A DNA stretch of 10,941 nucleotides from Saccoglossus kowalevskii. Taxonomy: Eukaryota; Hemichordata; Enteropneusta; Harrimaniidae. The position numbers were made by a program, and so were the translations under genes. Where the stretch lies: NCBI RefSeq assembly GCF_000003605.2, contig NW_003158752.1, positions 49,930-60,870 of the forward strand, given 5' to 3'. Shown here one piece after another: positions 1 through 9,800 of this stretch; position 1 is the first letter of the stretch; each line of letters opens with the position of its first letter. A model generated the notes under the pieces. That model worked only from the letters and a program-made list of their open reading frames with translations. It was not told the DNA's origin and did no database searches.

Positions 1-546
1 GATGTATGCATCACGTGCCATTCCTTGATGTATGCATCACGTGACATTCCTTGATGTTTGCATCACGTGACATTCCTTGATGTTTGCATCACGTGACATT
101 CCTTGATGTTTGCATCACGTGCCATCCCTTGATGTATGCATCACGTGCCATCCCTTGATGTATGCATCACGTGCCATCCCTTGATGTATGCATCACGTGA
201 CATCCCTTGATGTATGCATCACGTGACATCCTTTGATGTATGCATCACGTGACATCCTTTGATGTATGCATCACGTGACATCCCTTGATGTATGCATCAC
301 GTGACATCCCTTGATGTATGCATCACGTGACATCCCTTGATGTATGCATCACGTGACATCCCTTGATGTTTGCATCACGTGACATTCCTTGATGTTTGCA
401 TCACGTGACATTCCTTGATGTTTGCATCACGTGACATTCCTTGATGTATGCATCACGTGACATTCCTTGATGTATGCATCACGTGACATCCTTTGATGTA
501 TGCAGCACGTGACATTCCTTGATGTATGCAGCACGTGACATCCTGT
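1..546. repeat. 26-bp minisatellite, 21 copies, each with a CACGTG E-box
   Basis: Twenty-one head-to-tail copies of a 26-base unit run from base 1 to 546 without a single insertion or deletion. The unit reads gatgtatgcatcacgtgaca followed by tccctt. Variation is confined to a few positions: a/t at 6, t/g at 11 (g only in the last two copies), a/c at 18, t/c at 22 and a few in the tail. Every copy holds the palindrome CACGTG: 15 as TCACGTGAC, 4 as TCACGTGCC and 2 as GCACGTGAC. The T-at-6 variant occurs as separate blocks (copies 3-5 and 15-17), as expected from unequal exchange. The array is cut by the window start, so its full length is unknown. It lies in the intron upstream of the first visible INCENP exon. 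An open frame on the minus strand here is only the repeat read through (26 codons per three units). Confidence 0.97.
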
Positions 547-689
547 GATCCATTTTTGCATCTTTTCAAGCTTATCACTTGTGTCAAATACTTTTGAAAC
601 AAAGTATGTGATTTTATTTAATAGGATAAATGATTGCGAATGGCCTTGTGGTGGTTTACAGTAAATTAAGTTGTTTGCTTTTTTTTCAG
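547..689 (+). other. 3' end of the upstream intron, with acceptor tract
   Basis: This short non-coding stretch lies between the minisatellite and the first visible INCENP exon. It ends in a pyrimidine tract of about 16 bases and cag at 687-689. No repeat or other motif is seen. Confidence 0.8.
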
Positions 690-818
690 GACAAAAGAAC
701 CAGAGTTGCTTCCTAAAACACCATCTGTAAAGAATAAAAGAAGGCGTGTTAAAACTAGGAATAGTTTTCAACCTGGAAAAATTGAAGAAGCATCTACACC
801 ACCTGCCAAGAAAAGAAG
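690..818 (+). CDS. INCENP: INCENP window exon 1: end of N-terminal conserved region
   Basis: The acceptor follows a strong pyrimidine tract (tttttttcag at 680-689). The first base completes a split codon, and the frame then runs from 691. It encodes TKEPELLPKTPSVKN and then the basic stretch KRRRVK. This aligns with human INCENP residues around 50-65 (KEPELMPKTPSQKN), just after the segment that forms the three-helix bundle with Survivin and Borealin. The threonine at 718-720 corresponds to human Thr59, a CDK1 site whose phosphorylation controls transfer to the anaphase midzone. A second TP site lies in STPPAKKRR near the end. The donor is weak (aag|gttgta), but it leaves two bases that pair exactly in phase with the acceptor at 1594, and readthrough hits a TGA at 829-831. 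Identity is close to certain; the donor is the least sure border. Confidence 0.92.
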
Positions 819-3800
819 GTTGTACTGAGGCTGCTTATTTTGCTTATTTTACATGATTGTTCTGAGAACCAAGAATCACATATTTTTTTTATAGTAGCCA
901 ATTACATGTACTGTAATTACCTGACTTAGTGCCTTGGGAACTCAGCTCCAAAAATCATGTGTTTTAAGGGGCAACCCCTGAAAAAAGCAGGGTTCTCTGC
1001 GAGGGGTTTTAACAGGGCGGGGCGCCCCGTTATCTGAAATTGGCAAATGACAATCTTAGTTAATCATGTGCCAGTTTGAGGGGAACATTGTGCCCCTTTG
1101 GGAAAAAATAAAAATACTTTTACAACAAAGATAAAACACTTTTACATGTACAACAAAAAATAAGCATTTTACTACAATATTGATTATGTGAGAACACAGC
1201 TTTGAAGTATAAATTTACATCACTACACTGTACCTTAAGTGTAGGATGTGTTTAATCATAAATTCTCATGCTCTTTCGCCACGAATACAAAAACTCTGTA
1301 TCGTTAATACATTGTATTATTGTTAAATGATGCAGTATTATAAAAATATAGCACAAGAGTATTGCTTCTTCTCGTATTTTGGCGTTTGGTCGCTCACTTT
1401 TACTTTAGCTAAAGTCGGAAACAATCAACTGTTTCAGGATAGGTGAGCATGGATACAACATGAGAAGTATCTCAATTTACTCTTATACGAGTAATCAATT
1501 TCAACCCCGAAAAAATCTGTTTATTTCAGTGGAACACAAATCCAAAATGTGTGGTTTGAAACTTTTCATTGAGTTATTATTTTTGTCATTTAGAGAGACA
1601 AGCAAGCCATCAAGTGGTGATGAGGATATTGTGCAAGTTTCAGAAAATGAGAAAGATTCCCAGAAATCCATGTCAAGAAAAAGAAAATCCATGCGTAGCA
1701 AAATTGTGGTGGTTGTGTCACCATCCAAAGTGGAATCAATTGAAGAAAAAGTTGAGACTGTACCAGCTCCTCAAGAAAAAGTGAATGTTTCAAAAGTTGT
1801 TGAAAAACTAAGTGTACAAACTACTACCTTTTCTACACCGACACAAGAGGAAAGAAATACTCGGAATACTCAGCGTATTGTCACCAAGACTGTGCGGCAG
1901 AGAATGAAAGCACAGTTACCAAATGGACAGATGTCTACTCCTCTACAGATGGCTAGAAAATTAAGAACTCGTAATCAGAGAACAAAGCTAGGAAGTTTGA
2001 GAAATAAAAAAAAAGAAGCCATTTCACCTAGTGTCACTGTAGAACCAAAAAAGGAGGAAGAGGTTGCAGTTAGTGTATTGGATATTGAGAAAAAGAGCAA
2101 TTGGTCACCTAAGGTAGAGCTGCGTCACATGATAGTTAACAATAAAGTTAAACAGTTGATTTCTAACCATGAAGTTATGATTGCTAGTTCTTCCGAGGAT
2201 GAACTCTCGTCTCCTAAGCGAATTAAAATTCAAAAAGAAAAGAAACCAGAAACAGAGAACGTGAAACAGCAAGATGGAGAAGATTCTTCTTTCACAACCA
2301 TGGAGCTTCAGAAATCAGATGAACCCCTGACTACGGATGTGAAACAGAGAGATGAAGGTAATACAGAAGAGAAATCTCTCTTTCCACCTGTCTCCTGTGA
2401 TGAAAGTGAGAGTTCAAAGCAAGTGGTAACTAGTAGTGATGAGACAAGTGGCACACATCATTCAGGAACATCAGGTGGGGAGAACTGTGTTGTAACAAAG
2501 GCAAAAGATTGTGCCTCAAGTAGTGAAGTGGCAGAGACGCTTTCAGAAAGTGAAGATATTTTTTCTGAAGCTGTTGTCACTTCATCTCAAGATGAAAACA
2601 ATGGGAAGAGTGAAGTTTCTGAACTGACAAGTGATGTTGTCATGGTAACTGCCAGTTCTGATGTGAAGACTGAGACTGATGAAGAGATTAAAAAGTATGA
2701 AGACAGTCTGGATGAGACTAAAAATGTTGAGATGGAACAAGACAGTCTGGTGGAGGAAGCTCCAAGGAGACAGCTTCGTTCAACTTGTCCTGTTATAGAA
2801 GTTGTTGAGATTGAATCCGAGAAAAAAACCAAGGCAGAGAGTACAGGCACTAAAACCAAGAGACTCACAAAGAAACGTAGCAGTGTGAGAATCTCCACAC
2901 GTGCTTCTAAGGATGTTACATACATGGAAGATGACAGCTTGAATGTAGAACCTCAAAGACGACAGCTACGCTCTATGTCAGTTGCTCCTACTGTTGAAAA
3001 TGAGGAGACAGATCAAGTGGATAATAAAAAACGTCCAAGCAAAGCAATACGGTAAGTCCAAATTCTATTTTATATTCTATTATATATTGCTAGATGCGGT
3101 ATTTATTTATAAACCTACCGTAATTCCTTTTTTGCCACCATCTTATTTTGCAGTAATGTAACAATAGACTGAATTTGAATTTGTATAACAGGGGTGAGAA
3201 TATCAGTCTTGGTGTTTAACCATGTGCTTATTAATGGATCAAGTAGTGTTCATTGATGGAAGTAATACAACTAAAAGGTATGTTATGATAACAAGACTTT
3301 ATTTTATTAAATACAGTACCAAGCAGAGAAAAGGAAGGAAGACTAGTAAAAGAAAATCCAGTATGTCTGCTAAACGTACCACTAGATCTAGAAGTATTAT
3401 TCAAGTTATTGAAATCCTCTCAACAACAGAAAGTGATGGTGAAAAGGTACATTTATATTCAAATGCTATGCTATGTTTTGTTAATATTGGGAAACTGAAA
3501 AGCAGTGTTGTGGTTATGTCCATCTCTATTTTAGTATGCAATGATTAAGATAGATAGCAGGTCCCAATTAATAAGGCCTAACAATTTATCACAATTTCTT
3601 GCTTCACAATTTTACAGTTTTACAAAACGTTTTCAGAAAATTGAGGGATTATTCTATTTGCAATAATAAAAAACAGGGTCACTGACCTTGTTCATATTAC
3701 AGTTATTACACAGGCTCTATGAGAAAAAACTTAAAAAAAACTTTCCATATATAAAACACAGCTTAGGGTAATGGTGGAGAATGTAGAGAACAATATTTTC

Positions 3801-6800
3801 TACAAATAAGAATATTGGATCACTGACCTTTTTTAAGCTGTATTCAAGTTAGAATTGTTTGTACCACACTAATACATGTGTGATAGAATGTTTTCTTGCA
3901 TGAAAACACATCCACTTTGAAGGGTTGGTGACACACAGTGTGGGAGTCTTTGCAGTTAGTGTGTCTGTCTCAGTCAGTTCCACTGATATCTCAAGAACCA
4001 TGTGTTGGTTTTGATGAAACTTGATGCATAGATGCTTTGGGGTAATGTGCAGATTTGAATAGGTTTTGGTTTATTATCCATGCATATTACTTACTTAATT
4101 TGCATATTAATTAGCAAATTTTAAGCATTTCCATTTGTTTATCATATACTATTCAACATATTTCAATGAAACTTGGTACATAGATGCCCTGAGATATTGC
4201 ACAGACTTGTCCAGTGCATGTTAATCACCTAATTTGCATATTAATTAGCAAATTTTAAACATTTTCACTTTTTCTCCAATACCATTGGTCAGATTTAAAT
4301 AAAACATGGAACTGCCCTGATCATTGCTTGTTATAGAAATGATAAAATGTTAATTGAACATCAAGTTACAATTTTGGTGTGGTTTCTGAAATGTGGGCGT
4401 GGTCATTTTTGTAACTATGGTTTCGTAACTTGAGAAATTTAGCATCTCTCCTGACACATAATTATTAATTTTGACACATTTAGTGAACAATACCATAAAA
4501 CATTATTTATTGAGTGGCAACCAACTACCAACTCTTACTGACATTAATTTCTAATGTGCTTTAGGCTGATGATGAAAGAAGTCCTCACAGAAAGATTCGT
4601 CGTTCTGACCCAGATAAAGTTGAAGTTGTGGTGTGTGGTTCTAATAGTACTATTGACTTATTTGAAGACAGTTTGGAACCAAGTGGACAAACTCAATCCC
4701 AAGAAGAGGATCATGCTGTTAGAGGTGAGGTTCAACCACGGGATATTGTCATACAAACAGACTAAGCACTCTTTCTATTACTTATTAAAGTTGACTTAGT
4801 ACTGATCTCTTTCGAAACTCCCCCAAATTTAACTGTCAAGTCATGAAATGTAAGTATCATTTTTTTTACTGAGGATATCACAAATGTTTCAATTCAGACA
4901 AGTAAGAACTTTGCTGATGTAAAAATGCACGACTGTTCAGTAGCTTGACAACATTGCTAATTATTTATCTTTTGGAATTTTCAGAGCCTTTTAAGAGACC
5001 AGCTGTTGAGTGCACAATTGAGGATGCAGAGGACAGTGTTTCTTGTTATAAAAATGCTAAATTACAACATTCGTCTCCAGAACTACAGAGGTATTGTATA
5101 CACATAGTTGTAGTGTGCACTATCAAAACTACTTTGTTTTTAATTTTGTATCTAACTACTATTTTTGACCAACACAGTCAGATAAAGCATTCGTGGTTTG
5201 TAATGGATTCAGACTATTTTAAACCCAGTGTATGAGTACTTTCTGGTTCTGCTTATTCGTGTGTTAATTCTATTGCTTTATGGTTAATAATGTGTTCATA
5301 ATACGAGGCCTCATATTTCCTTTTGAATTGCTCTTGGTTGTAACACAAGAAAATGAGTTCTTTACAATATATTGTCTTTGATAGAACAATCACATTTATT
5401 TGCAAGTTTTGTGGTGATGTTTAATGTTCTGTAAATTACTTAAATTTTACCATTGTATATTGCAAACTATCGTAGCAGTGAACATTTCTCTGGGATCCTA
5501 CAGTGACTTTTGATAAATTTTGTCTTCTTGAATCCCATAAAATCTTTAAACATTCCCAGCAGTGAAAATTAAATGCATTACAGTAACCACTTGTGCCAAA
5601 GTAATACATGTCATTTGATTTGTTTTAGGCATGCATCTAATAAAATCACTTCACCAACAACTAGCAGTGATACTGGTCACAGTAATGACAGTGAAGCTTA
5701 TAGTATTTCTCCAGTCTCTGCACCTAGATCAGTAAGTAATCAATAGGATTGATTTTCTAAATATTCAACTGACCATTGGATGGTGTTTAGCACATGAAAA
5801 TCTATTGACATGATGACTATGTTACACTACTGTGGTTTTTCAGTTTGAATCCCAAGGTAATGTACTGCCGGAACTATTTCAATGCTAAAGGTTTTTTTAA
5901 TTCCTGTATATCATTGTGTATCATGACAATTTAATATGCAAAATACTCGTATATGTACCAACATACTATTGTGAACCAACTGCCTGATATATGAAAATTA
6001 TTAGGTATTTGTTGCTGTGAACTTTGTTTTTTAAAGCATCTTTCATCTTGAAATGGAGCATAATCATTCCATATATAGGATGTAGATTCCCCATGCAATA
6101 CTGCAATACAATTATGGCCTCCTGTAACTTATTATGATACAGTGACAGATGTATAATATGACAGAGCCCCACACACTCTCCGTGGCTTTCGTTACATATG
6201 GAAGTTATTTTCACAACTGATGCGGTGTATCCTGTGGCCGTACTTTCACGATTGAAGCAAGTGAAAGTACAGCAGTATACACTGCATTTTGTCGTTTGTG
6301 TTTCTGTAACATATTCTAGGTGTGCTCTTAGAAATTATGTTTGAGGTAAACTTCCAATAATATTTATTTCATAATGCAATAAGGTTTCACTGCTTGTATT
6401 CTTGTAGAAGTATAGACATCCAGCTTCATTCTTGAATGCTCTAACTAAAACACGTAAAGACAGTGGCAATTATTCTACTAATAATGGGCTTATTACATCA
6501 TTTATCAAGAGAAATACACCGATTAAAGCTAAATCAATAAAGGTATGTGAATTGCAGGAAATGTGTACAAAACATTCAGTTTTCAAAGATTTTTAGCATG
6601 TGTGAATGTTGGAGATTTGATCAGAACACGGTTACTAAAAAAGATGGTTAGGAAACGCTAGTGTTAAAAGGATGCGTGTTGCGTTGTGTACGCCCTCTAT
6701 CGCTTGAGATTTCAAGGCCCACCATTTTTCTTGTGTCAATCACTTGATTTCCCGCGAATTTGGAATTTTCAGCTCATTTTGGATCAGTACTCTTTGTGAC

Positions 6801-9800
6801 TGTGATAACATTCAGAATCGAGAATCGTCATTTATCGTTTTCACTGTTGTCATGAAAGTAAGCTTGGGTCCTGGAAGAAAAAGTGATGAAAATTCGTACC
6901 CCTAAGTCATTATTTCAAAATACATTATATTATAAAAATACTACCAAATCAATTTTTAGTATACTACTGTGCGTTCTTATGACGGTTGTATGCGATTCTG
7001 AGGTATATTAGAGTAAATTCTATCGTTGTGCTTTCGCATCACTGTAAGTGTACAGTTGTATCAGCCATTTTGTTTAAAGTCTTTACACTTTTATGTAGAC
7101 TCTGTAGAAATCGTTAAAAATGTATTCTACATTTTCCATCAGTTTTATAAAATGCCTGTTTAATTGTTCTTGTCTGTCCTTGTTTCAGTTTTTTGGCAAA
7201 TTTTTCATGTTGCAATATTCAGCCTGCCGTTAAATACGGTTTTAGTCAACACTACAATTTTTGAACACAATAAACTCTTGGTACAACTTTCTTGCAGTCT
7301 CTTCGGCAAATCAATTTTTAGAATCCTTTTTAACCGTTCTTAATTTCATTGGAACTGCCTGTTGCTGCATGTTTGGTGTGCTTACATGCATTTTGTAGAG
7401 CATGGGTGGGTCATTTCAGTTATCTTATCGCATATTTTGTTTATTTCCAACAAAATGTATGTGGTATGATGACTTTTCATTAAAACTTTCGCATGGCTGA
7501 AATATAAACATTTGTATGTTTTCTTTGACATCTTTTTTTCTGATCATGTGTTGTTGGTTTTTTATTTCAGTTTTCTGCTGATCTTGTTTTTTAGAAATGA
7601 AAATGCCATACAAGACAGGCAAATTTCTATTAAGTTTAAACTGAGCGAGAGGTTTTGTCAGGATTCACTGGAACAACTTGCACTTTAGTAACTTAAAGCA
7701 TCGACACAAATAAACAATAAAATGGCGAGCAGTTGCTGATTGCAATGAATTCTGGGGAAAAAATGACATCATATTTGTGTGATTTCCTGTCTACATTTTA
7801 TGTTAATGATTAGCCTATCTTTATTGCAAATTAGTACGTATTTTGTTACAAATGTTTACCCGCGACACGCATCCAATGAAAAGAACGTGGTTTGTTTCCT
7901 AACCGTCTTTTTTAGTAACCGTGATCAGAATGATCTCAGAGGACAACATTAATGTTTTATGTGGTTTAAACATGTCTGTCTTTACTGCTTATTATTAGTC
8001 ACTGCTTTGCTTCCATATCATTGATCATTCACACATCATTAAACTAACATACAATATATTTCAAGTAATTATGGTTTACAGACTTGATGTTGGTGATATT
8101 GCATTGTTCCAACCTTTGTTCCATTACATCATTCATTCATATACATTGACTTCAAATACAGAATTAATTTTTGGACTAAAAGGTCATAATATTCTATTAC
8201 CTGGTCTTGCTCCGGTCAGGATTACTAAAAGAATTATTAAAAATATACACTGTATTTTTAGTTTTTCTGCTATTATCCAAATTTGTGTTCTTGTCTCATT
8301 TGTTGACAAACTTTACTCAAATAATTCACTTGAATGATTCAACTCCATGTCGTGAATTTAAAAATAAAAACATTTGTATTTTCAAATGATTTGATTTTAC
8401 AGTAAGGTTATGATTTTTTGTAAGTTTCAAAATGCAGTAACCACCTGTAAGATAACACAGATTTGTTGATTTATAGGAACGACAGATAGAAATTAGACAA
8501 CAGATTGTAAGTAAACAAAAGAAAGATGATGAGATTCGTAAGAAGAGAGATTTGGAAAGAAAACATAGACTTGAAGAACAGAGGCTGTAAGTGATTCTTA
8601 AATGCTAAATCCGTGATAGTACTACAATAGTTGTAGATGCTAAATCCGTGGTAGTACCACCTATCTCTTAATACACTTGTATAATGTTCATTACTTGCAT
8701 TGGTTTTTACAAAAATGCTTACGTTTCAATGTTTTAATTAGCAAACGTGAAGAAAGAGTGAAAAGAGCAGCAGAGGCAAGAGAGCGACGTATTCAGGAGC
8801 AGAGAGAGAAGGCTCAGACAATTGCAGAAAAATATGAACAGAAACAAGCTCTAACAGAGAAAGCCAGGGAAGATAAGAAGAAAGAAGAGCTCATCAAGAA
8901 GAAGATATTCAACAAAAAGAAAGCTGAGGCTGAGGCAAGACGGAAACATGAAGAAGAGACCAGACTGCAGAAATTCAGGGAGCAGGTACATATATTGACA
9001 AATGCTAGTTTTAGTTGTCTGGGCATCTCTAATTAATGATCTAATCAAAAAAGCATAGAAGATTGGCCAAAAATCTGGTGTTTTTGGCATCAACGTTTTT
9101 TGCTCTAAAACGCAAGGGCAATAAGACTTGATTTTCACAGACGCAGGGAATTGAGAACAACAATTTTGTGAATATTACTGACTGCGAAAGATGCCCATCA
9201 CGAAGTGACTTGTGGATAAAATGTCATGATAATTTTGTATTAGCACTAGTGTACATCCTAGTGAACCAAATTGTATTCTCACCAATCATTCCCCACCAAT
9301 TTTCCTGTACCCATGGTAGCAGAGTAATCAGTCAAAAATTATAGGTGTTAGTGTTGGTGTATTGTTGCACAGAACCTTATTGCATAAGTATTCACTAAAA
9401 TTAGAGAACTAAATTTATCAGCATGAAAATCAACAAATCTGAGAGGTACACCCAAGGCATCTACATATATTTCCAATAAGAAGTCTTATTATTGATTAAA
9501 TTAGGGAATTGAAGATATTGTCACAAAATGAACAATATGTATTCTCAATTTCACTTATAAAATAATATGGCATGTATAAAATTTCCAATCAACAGTGCAG
9601 CAATATATATATTTTTGAATTATTGTAACCACAAGTAAAATTTATCTTTAAAAATATACAGGACACGCATCAACATCCAAATTTAAACAAACATTTCCCC
9701 AACTATACCTTATCATCTATGATAATTGACAAGGTAAAAACTAAGTAAAAGGTTTGAATAAATAAAGTCATGCACATATTAAGAAGACTTGATACAATGT

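Larger units (their letters stand above)
6543..8476 (+). other. INCENP intron (1934 bases), host to a DNA transposon
   Basis: Largest intron in the window. About two thirds of it (6627-7923) is an inserted transposon, listed separately. Without that insertion the intron would be about 630 bases, like its neighbours. The 3' part (7931-8476) is AT-rich with no repeat recognised. Open frames at 8071-8389 there show no protein-like composition. Confidence 0.85.

Noticed and set aside
1-546. CRISPR array
   Set aside because: Copies are contiguous with no spacers between repeats, and the surrounding gene is eukaryotic.
427-771. Minus-strand open frame of 114 codons with a repeated HTSRNVTC-type peptide
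   Set aside because: It is the minisatellite read through, 26 codons per three 26-base units, running antisense across the first INCENP exon.
1432-1443. Five-base micro-exon (ttcag GATAG gtgagc)
   Set aside because: Both splice sites look fair, but inclusion would break the reading frame that otherwise joins perfectly between 818 and 1594.
1460-1593. ATG-initiated start of the large open frame as a separate first exon or alternative start
   Set aside because: The stretch has intron-like composition. The acceptor at 1593 joins exactly in phase with the exon ending at 818, so the ATG is not needed. No promoter evidence was seen.
7425-7622. Minus-strand frame inside the transposon as a transposase remnant
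   Set aside because: It is only 65 codons, with low complexity in K, Q and N and no catalytic or zinc-binding pattern. The element is better called non-autonomous.
8071-8389. Two overlapping forward open frames after the transposon
   Set aside because: Composition is AT-rich intron, with no recognisable protein features and no splice sites consistent with INCENP phases.
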